A DNA stretch of 64,000 bases from Corallincola holothuriorum (GCF_003336225.1 NZ_QPID01000002.1:310001-374000), one strand, 5' to 3'; counted from the stretch's first letter, positions 16,697 through 25,786 are shown. Notes: generated from the sequence alone by a model not told the origin. Numbers and translations: made by a program.

Positions 16697-18592
16697 ATGA
16701 CCCTGTATCGTCAGGTATTTTTATTGCTGATCGTGACTATGCTGCTATCGCTCATTGCGGTGATGACTTTGAATCTTCGCTCTAATGCGAGCTATCTTGA
16801 GCAGCAGTTGTATGCCAATACCGATAGTACTGTGACCAGTTTGGGAATGCGTTTGGCGCCGCTTTTGCAGCCTTTAGATAGGGTGTCGGCTGAAAGTACG
16901 GTGAATGTGGCATTTGACGGTACTTTTCTGAAACGAATTGATGTCGAAATTTTTGCCGATGAGTCGCATATTACGCGCGTGAGAGACGATATTGATGAGG
17001 GGGTGCCTGAGTGGTTTATCTCGCTTTTCAGTATTCCACCGGTGGTAACACAGGCGCCGTTAACATTAGGTTGGAACGAGGTTGCTTTGCTCACCGTTGA
17101 AGGCCATCCTGGTACCGTTTATAAACAGCTTTGGACACTGATGCGTGAACTGTTGATGGTCTATGGTTTGTTGTTTACCTTATTAGCCTTATTTACTGCA
17201 GTGGCACTCCGCTGGTTGATCAGACCGCTGCGACAGATCGAACATCAAGCACATGCCATCGAGCAGAAAGATTTTGAATATCGAATCCCATTACCGTCAA
17301 CCCGCGAATTTCGCCGGGTAGTTATCGTACTGAATCAATTAACGGCACTGTTGAAAAGCCGCTTTTTAGAAAGTGCCCGCCAATTGCAGGAAGTTCGCGG
17401 CAAGCTGTTAACCGATGCCGATTCCGGACTGATGACGCGACAAGCGTTACTGGATGCGGTGACGTTGCGGCAGGAGCAGAGTGAGCAAGGCGTGTTGGTG
17501 CTGATCCGAGTCGGCAATTTGGATAGTATTCGTAAGCAGGAAGGGTTTCCAAAGTGGCGCGCGTTGTTAGCCAGTATCCATGAGCTGCTTATCTCCCATT
17601 TTTCTAATACCGCAGGAGAAAGCTCTCTGCTGGTGGGGCGACTCTCTTCCGAAGAGTTTGCACTGCTGCTAGATAGCGATGCTCTCTCTTATCCGCAGGA
17701 ACAGCTCCAAGGGGTGTGTGATGACCTGAACTCGCTTGCCGTTGTTGATAGCCACCTCAAGCTCGATTGCCAAGCTGCCGGTCTACTTTTCAACGAACAG
17801 TCATTACCACAGTTATTGACTCGTCTTGATGAGCAACTTCGAGGCACTGCTGGGTTGGTTCAGCGCGCCTCTTGGATTGAATCTGATGCGCCGCTAGAGG
17901 TTCTGCGCACAGCAGAGCAGTGGCTGGCATTACTCCGCTCTCAACTCTCGCAACAGGCGCTGGCACTGCGTTGGCAACCTGTTGTTGGACGCTCGGGAGA
18001 GACGCTGCAGAAGGAAGTATTTACCAGCGTTAAAGATGAGCAGGGTCAATCACTGCATGCAGGGCTTTTCGTGCCGGTGATAGAGCAGTTTGAGCTTGGT
18101 GGTGAGTTGGACCTGGCGGTCGTGCAGTCGGTGTTAATGTCACCAGAGAAGAGTGTGCCCACCGCGATTAACTTATCCCTTTCAGCCATGAGGGATACCC
18201 GATTTATCGGTGCTTTGTCTAAGTTCGGTGCAGACGTGAAGGAAACGGTACTATTTGAGTTGTCAGAGTTAAATCTGCTTAGAGAGCAGGAGACGGTTGT
18301 TAGTTTTGCGGCAGTATTACGACAGCTGGGGTATCGCTTTGGGGTGGATCAATTAGGCGCCAGTGGCCTCAATTTGGACTATCTGCAGGGGTTAAGACCT
18401 GATTATGTCAAACTCGCACCTGCTTTGTGTCGCGATGACGATGAGTATGGAGAGCTGCTAACGGCCGTCGTCAATACGGTCAGCAGTCTCGGTATTCCTA
18501 TCTATGCAACCGCCGTGGAAACTCTGGAGCAAGCAGAGCGTCTTTGGGGAAGGAATATTGCCGGTGTTCAAGGCTATCTCACTGATAAATAG
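16697..18592 (+). CDS. lapD: LapD-type c-di-GMP receptor with degenerate GGDEF and EAL domains
   Basis: 631 residues. TM1 (about 5-25), a periplasmic LapD/MoxY-type output domain (about 26-150) with the conserved Trp in VPEWF (Trp 106), TM2 (about 153-173), HAMP, a GGDEF fold (about 235-375) and an EAL fold (about 395-630). The GGDEF signature is replaced by LSSEEF, and the EAL motif by EVF, so catalysis is unlikely. This is the pattern of a c-di-GMP-binding receptor that signals inside-out to the LapG protease encoded 12 bases upstream. In LapD the equivalent Trp contacts LapG. Regulation of a surface adhesin is inferred from the family. Confidence 0.88.
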   Translation: MTLYRQVFLLLIVTMLLSLIAVMTLNLRSNASYLEQQLYANTDSTVTSLGMRLAPLLQPLDRVSAESTVNVAFDGTFLKRIDVEIFADESHITRVRDDIDEGVPEWFISLFSIPPVVTQAPLTLGWNEVALLTVEGHPGTVYKQLWTLMRELLMVYGLLFTLLALFTAVALRWLIRPLRQIEHQAHAIEQKDFEYRIPLPSTREFRRVVIVLNQLTALLKSRFLESARQLQEVRGKLLTDADSGLMTRQALLDAVTLRQEQSEQGVLVLIRVGNLDSIRKQEGFPKWRALLASIHELLISHFSNTAGESSLLVGRLSSEEFALLLDSDALSYPQEQLQGVCDDLNSLAVVDSHLKLDCQAAGLLFNEQSLPQLLTRLDEQLRGTAGLVQRASWIESDAPLEVLRTAEQWLALLRSQLSQQALALRWQPVVGRSGETLQKEVFTSVKDEQGQSLHAGLFVPVIEQFELGGELDLAVVQSVLMSPEKSVPTAINLSLSAMRDTRFIGALSKFGADVKETVLFELSELNLLREQETVVSFAAVLRQLGYRFGVDQLGASGLNLDYLQGLRPDYVKLAPALCRDDDEYGELLTAVVNTVSSLGIPIYATAVETLEQAERLWGRNIAGVQGYLTDK

Positions 18593-18619
18593 CTGACAGC
18601 TTATCGTCAAAACTGAAAA

Positions 18620-18647
18620 AGCCGACAAGTGTCGGCTCTTTACTTTT
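18620..18647 (+). terminator. Rho-independent terminator after lapD-like gene
   Basis: Stem AGCCGAC (18620-18626), loop AAGT, GTCGGCT (18631-18637), followed by CTTTACTTTT. It lies between the convergent lapD-like and rlmJ genes. Confidence 0.75.
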
Positions 18648-18705
18648 GGAAGCATTACGAATTTAGGATTGGGCGTCGTTTGTCACTGGCTTTTCTGTGC
18701 CTTAG

Positions 18706-19548
18706 TTATTCTTCGACTAAGGTTTCGCAGCGAAAATGCCCACGCCCCTCTTTCCCCAACAGCTCTGCTAACAGAGGTAGGCATTGCTGCATCTCCTGCA
18801 TTAGTGTCCAAGGCGGGTTGATTATTATCATGCCTGCCGCGGTCATGCCAAAAGTCTCAGTGTCTTTACTCTGTCCAAGTTCGAATAGTTGGATATTACG
18901 GATACCGCTGGCGACTAGCTCAGCTTCCATCTTGTTGATACGTTCTCGCGCAACGACGGGGTACCAAAGAGCATAACATCCTGTCGCAAAGCGGCGGTTT
19001 GCTTTGATCAGGGTGGTGATGCAACGCTGATAATCCTCTTTCAGTTCATAAGGAGGATCCATTAAAACCACGGCGCGTCGTTCTAGCGGCGGCACTTTGG
19101 CGATAAGCCCCTGAAAACCATCCGACTGCTCGCAGCGTATGCGCCTATCTTCCTGACAGTGGTCGCTTAAGATCTTATAGTCTGTAGGGTGCAACTCGTA
19201 TAGCCAGAGCTTGTCCTGACGACGCAATATCTGCTGCGCGATAGTTGGCGAACCAGGGTAGCGAATGAGTTCTTTGCTGCCGTTAAAGGCGCGTATCTCT
19301 TCTAAATAGCTCTGCAGGGATTCGGGCAATCCCTCAATCTGCCATAGGCGTTGGATACCATCCTGGTACTCTTGAGTTTGCTGTGCGTGACCACTACTTA
19401 ATTCATAGCCTCCGGCACCGGCGTGGGAGTCTATGTAGCAAAAGGGTTTATCTTTTTGACAGAAGTAGTTGAGGATCCGTACTTGCACCAGATGCTTCAA
19501 GACATCGGCGTAATTACCGGCATGAAAAGAGTGGCGATAGCTGAGCAC
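18706..19548 (-). CDS. rlmJ: 23S rRNA (adenine(2030)-N(6))-methyltransferase RlmJ
   Basis: 280 residues, matching E. coli RlmJ (280). The N-terminus MLSYRHSFHAGNYADVLKH is diagnostic. An SAM-binding region follows (YIDSHAGAGGY), and the catalytic DPPYELKEDY replaces the NPPY of other N6-adenine methylases. It methylates A2030 of 23S rRNA in the cytoplasm. It is a single gene, convergent with the lapD-like gene. Confidence 0.95.
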   Translation of the reverse strand: MLSYRHSFHAGNYADVLKHLVQVRILNYFCQKDKPFCYIDSHAGAGGYELSSGHAQQTQEYQDGIQRLWQIEGLPESLQSYLEEIRAFNGSKELIRYPGSPTIAQQILRRQDKLWLYELHPTDYKILSDHCQEDRRIRCEQSDGFQGLIAKVPPLERRAVVLMDPPYELKEDYQRCITTLIKANRRFATGCYALWYPVVARERINKMEAELVASGIRNIQLFELGQSKDTETFGMTAAGMIIINPPWTLMQEMQQCLPLLAELLGKEGRGHFRCETLVEE

Positions 19549-19745
19549 AGTGGGCTCCTGCGAGACAAAACATTTGAACGCGAGAATATCGTAAAAACGG
19601 TGTAATAGATAACTTATTGGTCTAACCCTTGTCCGGTTTATGTTGTCAAAAAGCTATGCTGTTTTGATTGGTCTGTCGGAATTTGGAGTGAGGTCTTGAT
19701 TCCCTACAGGAGAGCAACTGATACAGTGCGAATGGGTGATTCGAA

Positions 19746-19952
19746 ATGGTGAATAAACAACATAAGACCAACAGGAAGATAGCGCAGAGCCATTCTCCAG
19801 CGGTAATACGGCCGAAAAGATCCGCGATCAGTATGCATGAGGGGGTGGCGGATTGGTGCGACTGTTGTGTCTGTGAAGCGGAGCCCTATTGGGCGGAAGT
19901 GGCAGACGAATTAGGAATAAGCCTTAGCGACTATGAAGATGACGGTGTCTAA
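19746..19952 (+). CDS. Small Cys-containing protein, unknown function
   Basis: 68 residues: a basic N-terminal half (KTNRKIAQ, RPKRS) and an acidic C-terminal half, with the cysteine cluster DWCDCCVCEAEPYW. No signal peptide or membrane segment is seen. The cluster could bind metal, but no known family is recognised. The ribosome-binding site is weak. The last codons and stop lie inside a perfect 14-bp inverted repeat. Confidence 0.45.
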   Translation: MVNKQHKTNRKIAQSHSPAVIRPKRSAISMHEGVADWCDCCVCEAEPYWAEVADELGISLSDYEDDGV

Positions 19953-19966
19953 ACCGTCATCTTCAT
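19933..19966. terminator. Perfect 14-bp hairpin overlapping a stop codon
   Basis: ATGAAGATGACGGT (19933-19946), a 6-base loop, then its exact reverse complement (19953-19966). The left arm encodes the last residues of the 68-residue protein, and the TAA is in the loop. It lies between convergent genes and may end transcription from either side, but there is no T-run, so a role in mRNA 3' protection is equally possible. Confidence 0.5.
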
Positions 19967-19971
19967 CTGGT

Positions 19972-20193
19972 CTACTTCGGCTCGGCTGACCAGCTATAAG
20001 CTTGATGCTCTCTGGTGCCCTCTGGCGTGCAAGACCAGCAAAGGTTGGTTTTACAGTTTGCGCAACGAGGATTAACCCATAGCTTCTGGGTGGCTTTTTT
20101 CGTTTTTTGAAAAGCCAATACGAGTACAGCGGCAACAACACAGACCACAAACGGGGTTAGTACAACGGTTAAAAGCTGGGTAGGCGCATCCAT
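19972..20193 (-). CDS. Small membrane protein with C-terminal zinc-ribbon-like cysteines
   Basis: 73 residues. One N-terminal hydrophobic segment (about residues 7-29) is followed by a basic stretch (KTKKATQK) and a cysteine motif CANC-x4-CWSC, which looks like a small zinc-binding knuckle. It is likely anchored in the inner membrane with the cysteine part in the cytoplasm. Convergent with the 68-residue gene. No family recognised. Confidence 0.55.
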   Translation of the reverse strand: MDAPTQLLTVVLTPFVVCVVAAVLVLAFQKTKKATQKLWVNPRCANCKTNLCWSCTPEGTREHQAYSWSAEPK

Positions 20194-20389
20194 GATAATT
20201 CCTTTCTTCAGTTTATAAACTGAGCACTAGATGTTCGTAATTTGTATACATATTAACTGGCCTGACCAGGTGGGTATTGATCTGGGTCAAGGTATGACCA
20301 GCTGGTACGATGAGCTAATCAGTTGATTAGTATTTGTGTTGTAAAAAAACAACATTACGCCCGTTGTCATTGTGTTGTGGCTGGTTGGG

Positions 20390-21031
20390 CTACTTTCTTG
20401 TTGGTGAAGCCATGCCACTTTTTTCCCATTGGCTAAGGTGCTGTTGAAACTCTTTTGCCCATTGCTGGGTTTCTTCATGAACCAGTGATTGAGTATCTGT
20501 GAGAAATTGGTGTACTTCTTCGAGCGGCTTGTCTGTCGTGTTGAGAACCTTTATTCGCTGCCAGTCAAAGCAGAACTGTTGTTGCCTCTGCCTTAGCTTT
20601 TGTTCAGTCAGCGTGTAACGGATCCACCCGCTGGTGTAGCCGGCAAATTTATCTAGTGCAACTAGGAGCGCAGCGACCGCTAATGCGACACTGGACCAGG
20701 CGGCATGTAACCACTCTGATTGCGCAAACATTGGCAGTGTTGAAAGCATCGGGATGATCCCTGCCATTGTTGTACTCATGATGGCTCCCAGCCTGGTACT
20801 TAAGGCCGCACGCTTTTTGACTGCGATACGTTTGAGGTACCATTCGCGAAAACCATCACAGCGTCGATTGGCATAATGAAATAGTTGCGATAGTGCTTGT
20901 GCCGACTGCTCTTCTGTTGTCCATTGCAGATCTTCGGGAAAGCCCATGCTATTGATAGTTTTCAAGAATAGTTTCCTTGCGTAGCCTGTTGCTAATGGCC
21001 GAGCATTATTTTCCTTGGCCATTGGCAGCAT
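20390..21031 (-). CDS. SLATT-like two-TM protein
   Basis: 213 residues. Two hydrophobic segments (about 80-101 and 110-128) are separated by a short loop and flanked by helical, charged regions. The layout is: basic amphipathic helix (REWYLKRIAVKKRAALSTR), TM1, TM2, then GWIRYTLTEQKLRQRQQQFCFDW. This order, with the YT-E-LR segment just after TM2, is typical of SLATT domains (two-TM predicted effectors often tied to SMODS or SLOG nucleotide sensors). Here no sensor gene adjoins. The start codon is uncertain (ATG at 21031 or 21022, no clear ribosome site). Assignment is by layout, not a search. Confidence 0.6.
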   Translation of the reverse strand: MLPMAKENNARPLATGYARKLFLKTINSMGFPEDLQWTTEEQSAQALSQLFHYANRRCDGFREWYLKRIAVKKRAALSTRLGAIMSTTMAGIIPMLSTLPMFAQSEWLHAAWSSVALAVAALLVALDKFAGYTSGWIRYTLTEQKLRQRQQQFCFDWQRIKVLNTTDKPLEEVHQFLTDTQSLVHEETQQWAKEFQQHLSQWEKSGMASPTRK

Positions 21032-21156
21032 AAATAAATTATTTGAAGAGTTATAGGTGTTTGGTTAAAAAGAGTTTTAATTACAGAGGTAGGAAGGAAC
21101 ATGCCCTATGTCCATCTTATTTATACAAGTGATTAGCATATGAGCCCGCTGTTCGA

Positions 21157-21504
21157 TTATTTATCAGGCGTGTCTGCTTGTTGCCGCAGCAGGGTAGGGA
21201 TATCGAAGAGTTCAAACTTGTTTTGCGCTAATGCTTCTCGATATTGGACGCTTTGGTCATTTTCTGTTTGAGATATCTGTGTCCCTAAAATTCTCACGTG
21301 GGACTCATTCATCAGTTGTTGTAACTTGCTGCGCTCAAAAATGCCAAGGACTTCGCCTGCTAGCGCAAAGGTTTCTGCCCGTGCTTTTTCCACCGACGCA
21401 TCTTGCTGTAACCGTTTGAGTTCGAAGGTGGCATCGAAAAGACCTTCTAAGATCTCAACATAACGTGCTCGTTGAGATGCGGTAACCTGCTCTTGTCGAC
21501 CCAT
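21157..21504 (-). CDS. Small helical cytosolic protein, unknown function
   Basis: 115 residues, mostly predicted helix with a heptad-like charged pattern (YVEILEGLFDATFELKRLQQ) and no membrane segment or Cys. A good AGGAGT-type site (21510-21515 on the minus strand) precedes the ATG at 21504. It lies between the SLATT-like gene and the tRNA. No family recognised. Confidence 0.6.
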   Translation of the reverse strand: MGRQEQVTASQRARYVEILEGLFDATFELKRLQQDASVEKARAETFALAGEVLGIFERSKLQQLMNESHVRILGTQISQTENDQSVQYREALAQNKFELFDIPTLLRQQADTPDK

Positions 21505-21684
21505 GCTGACTCCTCTGAACTGATTAAAATATGATGGCGGGAACCTTGTGCAGGTAACCGTGAGGAAAGTCGCATTCTGGAAGATCCATCAATTACAAGC
21601 GGTTGGAGGAGAGCAAATATTGCTTAGCGCATCGATAGAGCACTGATAAGCATGAAGACCGCAGTCATCTAAGGGCAAAAGCAA

Positions 21685-21719
21685 CAAAGCCTGAGCAGTC
21701 AGAAACTGTTCAGGCTTTG
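21685..21719 (-). terminator. Terminator downstream of tRNA-Ile
   Basis: Arms 21685-21699 and 21705-21719 pair over 15 bp with a single G-T wobble. On the minus strand the stem is followed by a T-rich run (TTGCTTTTG). It ends the tRNA transcript 8 bases beyond the tRNA 3' end. Confidence 0.7.
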
Positions 21720-21726
21720 TAATATA

Positions 21727-21803
21727 TGGTGGCCCCTCCCAGACTTGAACTGGGGACCTAACGATTATGAGTCGTGTGCTCTAACCAACTGAGCTAAGGG
21801 GCC
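21727..21803 (-). tRNA. ileX: tRNA-Ile (anticodon CAT, lysidine-modified type)
   Basis: 77 bases including encoded CCA (21727-21729). The cloverleaf is complete: acceptor GGCCCCT pairs with AGGGGCC, the D-arm is AGCTCAGTTGGTTAGAGC, the anticodon stem-loop is CGACTCATAATCG, and the T-arm contains GTTCAAGTC. The anticodon is CAT. The acceptor and anticodon stem match E. coli tRNA-Ile2 (ileX), not elongator tRNA-Met (which begins GGCTACG). The C34 would be converted to lysidine by TilS so that it reads AUA. A decayed partial copy lies about 115 bases upstream. Confidence 0.92.
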
Positions 21804-21882
21804 TAATTTTTATCTATCGCTGATGTCGTCCATCCATGGAGTGCCTTCCTGTCGGCATCCATGCCTCCACCTCAGTTGACTG

Positions 21883-21903
21883 CGTTATGTCACTGACATA
21901 ACG
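21883..21903. repeat. Perfect 21-base palindrome next to the tRNA remnant
   Basis: CGTTATGTCA, one central C, TGACATAACG. It directly abuts the decayed tRNA copy, and its right half merges into the tRNA-like TAACGATT. It may mark the deletion or rearrangement scar, or act as a regulator site in the rpoD-tRNA spacer. Confidence 0.5.
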
Positions 21904-21910
21904 ATTCTAC

Positions 21911-21941
21911 TTCGCCCAACTGAGCTAAGGGGCCTAATTTT
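21911..21941 (-). pseudogene. Vestigial copy of the 5' part of tRNA-Ile
   Basis: The segment around 21917-21941 repeats the tRNA 5' half (AACTGAGCTAAGGGGCC plus the TAATTTTT leader, as read on plus), identical to 21787-21811 over about 25 bases. Weaker similarity continues towards the anticodon arm (TAACGATT at 21900-21907), then breaks down. No anticodon, T-arm or CCA is present, so it is a remnant of a tandem duplication. Confidence 0.7.
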
Positions 21942-21960
21942 TTATACATCCATAAGATGT

Positions 21961-21994
21961 AAAAGCGGCAGCAATTTTATGACTTGCTGCCGCT
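21961..21994 (-). terminator. rpoD transcription terminator
   Basis: AGCGGCAGCAA (21964-21974) pairs with TTGCTGCCGCT (21984-21994), an 11-bp stem, followed on the minus strand by TTTT. It lies 52 bases after the rpoD stop. Confidence 0.8.
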
Positions 21995-22045
21995 CCTGTC
22001 TAGCTTTGTGACACTAACAATAACTAACTATTATTCAGTTGGTTA

Positions 22046-23887
22046 TTATTCGTCCAAGAAGCTGCGAAGAACTTCTGAACGGGAAGGGTGGCGCAGCTTA
22101 CGCAGTGCCTTGGCTTCGATTTGACGAATACGCTCACGAGTAACATCAAACTGTTTGCCAACCTCCTCAAGGGTATGGTCGGTATTCATATCGATACCGA
22201 AGCGCATACGCAGTACTTTTGCTTCGCGGGCAGTCAGACCAGCCAGCACTTCATGGGTTGCGCCTTTCAGGCTTGCCATGGTGGCTGAATCAGACGGCAA
22301 CTCTGTCGTGCCATCTTCGATAAAATCACCCAGATGCGAATCTTCATCGTCACCAATAGGCGTTTCCATCGAGATCGGCTCTTTTGCGATCTTCAGTACT
22401 TTGCGGATCTTATCTTCCGGCATCAACATGCGTTCGGCTAGCTCTTCCGGGCTAGGCTCACGACCCATCTCCTGGAGCATCTGGCGAGAGATACGGTTTA
22501 GTTTGTTGATGGTCTCGATCATATGCACCGGGATACGGATAGTCCGTGCCTGGTCAGCAATTGAACGAGTGATTGCCTGGCGGATCCACCATGTTGCATA
22601 AGTTGAAAACTTATAGCCACGACGGTATTCAAACTTATCCACGGCCTTCATCAAACCGATATTACCTTCTTGGATTAAATCCAAGAACTGCAAGCCACGG
22701 TTGGTGTATTTCTTCGCAATTGAAATAACCAAACGCAAGTTAGCTTCAACCATCTCTTTCTTCGCACGACGGGCTTTGGCTTCACCAATGCTCATACGGC
22801 GGTTGATATCTTTAATGATGGTGATGCTCAGGCCTGTTTCTTCTTCAACCTGTTTCAGCTTCGTTATGCTGCGAAGGATGTCGTCACGTTCCTCTTCGAG
22901 GACTGGACTCCAGGCTTTACCGACAGCAATTTGCGCATCTAACCATTCAACAGATGATTCGTTACCACTAAAGGTCTGGACGAATATCTTCTTCGGCATA
23001 GAGGCTTTAGCAATACACAGCTTCATTAGGAGGCGTTCTTGAGTACGAACGCGATCCATCATGTTACGCATGCTGGCAACGATCTTGTCGAACTGCTTAG
23101 GCACCAAGCGGAACTGTTTGAAGAACTCGGATAACTCAGCGAGGGCAGCTTTGGCCGCTTTTGTATCGCGGGCTTCAGAACTTAAGACGTCCCGAGTTTT
23201 ATCGTGCATCTCACGCAGCTGGGAAAACATCTCACGCGCTTCTTCAGGATCCGGGCCGGTTGGACCTTCCTCTTCATCGTCGTCATCGTCGTCTTTATCG
23301 TCTTCATCTTCGTCATCAAGGTCATCTTGAGACAGGTCTGAACCGACGTGAGTGGCCGCTGGAGCCACATCTTCTGCATTGGGATCGATAAAACCGGAGA
23401 TGATTTCAGCCAGGCGCATTTCACCGGCTTCAAACTGGTCAAACTGATCTAACAGATAAGTGATGGCTGCTGGATATTCAGCGACCGAGCTTTGTACGGT
23501 GTAGATACCTTCTTCGATCCGTTTGGCGATCTTAATTTCGCCTTCGCGGGTGAGCAGCTCCACGGTACCCATTTCACGCATATACATGCGGACAGGGTCT
23601 GTGGTGCGTCCCAGCTCAGAATCGACCGTGGCGAGTGCTTGTGCAGCAGCCTCCGCGGTATCTTCGTCCGTTGAACTGTTTTCGTTGAGTATCAGTGTGT
23701 CAGCGTCTGGGGCGGTTTCATAAACCTGAATTCCCATGTCGTTGATCATACTGATGATATCTTCGATTTGATCTGAATCGACGATATCTGCCGGCAGGTG
23801 GTCATTGACCTCAGCATAGGTCAGATAGCCTTGCTCTTTGCCTTTGGCAACGAGGAGTTTTAGTTGAGACTGCGGGGTCTGCTCCAT
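22046..23887 (-). CDS. rpoD: RNA polymerase sigma factor RpoD (sigma70)
   Basis: 613 residues, the same length as E. coli RpoD. It carries region 1.1 (about 1-80), region 1.2 with [11 protein letters not shown], an acidic non-conserved region (a run of Asp/Glu near 190-210), region 2 ([22 protein letters not shown]), region 3, and the region 4 helix-turn-helix ending [22 protein letters not shown]. It directs core RNA polymerase to housekeeping -10/-35 promoters. The rpsU-dnaG-rpoD order is the classic macromolecular synthesis operon, here with yqeY inserted. Confidence 0.98.
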   Translation of the reverse strand: MEQTPQSQLKLLVAKGKEQGYLTYAEVNDHLPADIVDSDQIEDIISMINDMGIQVYETAPDADTLILNENSSTDEDTAEAAAQALATVDSELGRTTDPVRMYMREMGTVELLTREGEIKIAKRIEEGIYTVQSSVAEYPAAITYLLDQFDQFEAGEMRLAEIISGFIDPNAEDVAPAATHVGSDLSQDDLDDEDEDDKDDDDDDEEEGPTGPDPEEAREMFSQLREMHDKTRDVLSSEARDTKAAKAALAELSEFFKQFRLVPKQFDKIVASMRNMMDRVRTQERLLMKLCIAKASMPKKIFVQTFSGNESSVEWLDAQIAVGKAWSPVLEEERDDILRSITKLKQVEEETGLSITIIKDINRRMSIGEAKARRAKKEMVEANLRLVISIAKKYTNRGLQFLDLIQEGNIGLMKAVDKFEYRRGYKFSTYATWWIRQAITRSIADQARTIRIPVHMIETINKLNRISRQMLQEMGREPSPEELAERMLMPEDKIRKVLKIAKEPISMETPIGDDEDSHLGDFIEDGTTELPSDSATMASLKGATHEVLAGLTAREAKVLRMRFGIDMNTDHTLEEVGKQFDVTRERIRQIEAKALRKLRHPSRSEVLRSFLDE

Positions 23888-23974
23888 ATACTCTCTTGGA
23901 CCTTCTTGATGTGATACCGCGCTTAACTGATGGGCACGAAAGCCCTACAGTATAACCTGTTGCTTATTCGCCCG

Positions 23975-25744
23975 CTAGGGCGTTGTTTCTATCTGCTGAC
24001 GTTCTCGCAGCAATTGTTGAAGCTCTTGCTTCTCTTCGGCGGAAAGCCGATTTTCTCTGGCTCTAGCCAATAATAGCTCTGTACGCTGCTCAACGAACAT
24101 ATTTAGCAGCTTTTCTAACGTGTCGAAAAAGTGTGGCTCGCACGACTCTTCGTCCACATGGAGTTCCCAGCTGGCTAACTTAGCCAGGCTGCTGTACTCC
24201 GGAGTCTCTCGCCAGCGCTCCAATAAACGGGCGGTAGTAAGAGGCTCAGCAATGGTCTGCTCAATTAGCCTTTTTAATAACGGCACGCCGGGCATGGTGA
24301 TATCAGCAAAGGCGTCGATCCCATGTAATGCTTTGACCTGTTCTGTTTGTCCGAGTTCAGGGTGTTGTAGCAGTGTGGCGATAGCCGTACGGACCGGCGT
24401 CCTCTTGTGTTGCGGTTGTGTTTTCTTGTCTGCATCTTCGAGTAAGCGCTCAAGTTTTGCTCTTGGCATTGCTAGCCGCTGGCATAGGCGGTCTGTCATC
24501 ATCTCGCGCATGATACCATCAGGCATCTTACTGATAAGTGGTGCGGCTAAGTTGGCAAACTTGGCACGCCCCTCTTGCTGCTCCATATCGACTCGCGCCG
24601 TTAACTGTTGGAATAAGAAATCAGCCATGGGTTGCGCATCATCGATAATCTGTTCGAAGGCAGCTTTGCCTTGCGCTTGCACTAATGAATCAGGATCTTC
24701 ACCATCGGGTAAAAAAACAAAACGGAGCTGAATGCCATCTTTGAGCAGTGGCAGTGCATTTTCGAGTGCCCGCCAAGCGGCTTCTCGGCCTGCGCGATCG
24801 CCGTCGTAACAGCAGACGACTTTGTCCGTCAGTCTGAATAGGGTTTGCAGCTGTTCGCGGCTGGTGGCTGTGCCAAGTGAGGCCACTGCATAATTAATCT
24901 CATATTGTGACAGCGCCACCACATCCATATAGCCCTCAACAATCACCACCTGTTTTGGCTTTCGCTCGGCTTCTTTGACTTGAAACAGGCCATATAGCTC
25001 AAGACCTTTATGGAACAGTGGGGTTTCTGGACTGTTGAGGTATTTCGGTGTGCCATCGTCGATAATACGGCCACCAAAGCCTATCACTCGGCCACGCTTG
25101 TCGCGGATTGGGAACATAACGCGATCACGAAAGCGGTCGTAACGGCGTTTATTATCATTCTCAATCAGCATACCCAGCGACAGCAGTTGTTCCTGTTGCT
25201 GTGCTGTATGACCAAACGCTTTAAACACGCCATCCCAATCCGCAGGAGCGTAGCCGATCTCCCAATCACGGGCGGTTTCGCCGCTGAGGCCGCGTTGCTT
25301 AAGATACTCGACGACTTTTTTGCTATTTGGGTTTTGTCTGAGTTGAGCCTGGTAAAAACGCGCCAGCTGCTCCATTAACTCGTAGCCGTCGCGTTTCTGC
25401 TCGGCACTGGCCTGCTTTGCCTGCGGGCTTTTGCCGCTGCGCTGTTCGCGTGGCACCTCTAGGCCCATTTGCCCGGCGAGTTCGTCAATCGCATCAACGA
25501 ACTCGAGGCGTTCATACTCCATGATGAAGTCGATGGCGTTGCCATGGGCACCGCAACCGAAGCAGTGATAAAACTGTTTGTCTTGGCTGACGGTGAAAGA
25601 GGGGGTTTTTTCGTTATGAAATGGACAGCAGGCACCATAATTCTTACCGGCTTTTTTTAGACGTACACGGCTATCTACCACTTCGACTATGTCGGTGCGG
25701 GCAAGCAGATCGTCTATAAACTCGCGGGGAATGTGTCCAGCCAT
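23975..25744 (-). CDS. dnaG: DNA primase DnaG
   Basis: 589 residues from the second of two adjacent ATGs (MAGHIPREF, as in E. coli MAGRIPR). The N-terminal zinc ribbon shows CCPFHNEKTPSF and YHCFGCGAHGNAIDF. The TOPRIM catalytic core (about 255-345) has VIVEGYMDVVAL and YDGDRAGREAAWRA. The C-terminal region (about 450-589) binds the DnaB helicase. It synthesises RNA primers for replication. It lies 87 bases upstream of rpoD. Confidence 0.97.
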   Translation of the reverse strand: MAGHIPREFIDDLLARTDIVEVVDSRVRLKKAGKNYGACCPFHNEKTPSFTVSQDKQFYHCFGCGAHGNAIDFIMEYERLEFVDAIDELAGQMGLEVPREQRSGKSPQAKQASAEQKRDGYELMEQLARFYQAQLRQNPNSKKVVEYLKQRGLSGETARDWEIGYAPADWDGVFKAFGHTAQQQEQLLSLGMLIENDNKRRYDRFRDRVMFPIRDKRGRVIGFGGRIIDDGTPKYLNSPETPLFHKGLELYGLFQVKEAERKPKQVVIVEGYMDVVALSQYEINYAVASLGTATSREQLQTLFRLTDKVVCCYDGDRAGREAAWRALENALPLLKDGIQLRFVFLPDGEDPDSLVQAQGKAAFEQIIDDAQPMADFLFQQLTARVDMEQQEGRAKFANLAAPLISKMPDGIMREMMTDRLCQRLAMPRAKLERLLEDADKKTQPQHKRTPVRTAIATLLQHPELGQTEQVKALHGIDAFADITMPGVPLLKRLIEQTIAEPLTTARLLERWRETPEYSSLAKLASWELHVDEESCEPHFFDTLEKLLNMFVEQRTELLLARARENRLSAEEKQELQQLLRERQQIETTP

Positions 25745-25786
25745 CAATTTCCGACTATTGCTTTTGTTTCAGACAAGTAGAAACGC

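Noticed and set aside
21545-21660. A GAGGAAAGTC-type stretch upstream of the 115-residue gene that recalls RNase P RNA
   Set aside because: Only the short GAGGAAAGTC core resembles it; the following GGGCTCC and the paired P-helices are absent.
22155-23330. Long open frames on the plus strand opposite rpoD
   Set aside because: They are mirror frames of rpoD; Ser/Arg-rich composition with no family motifs.
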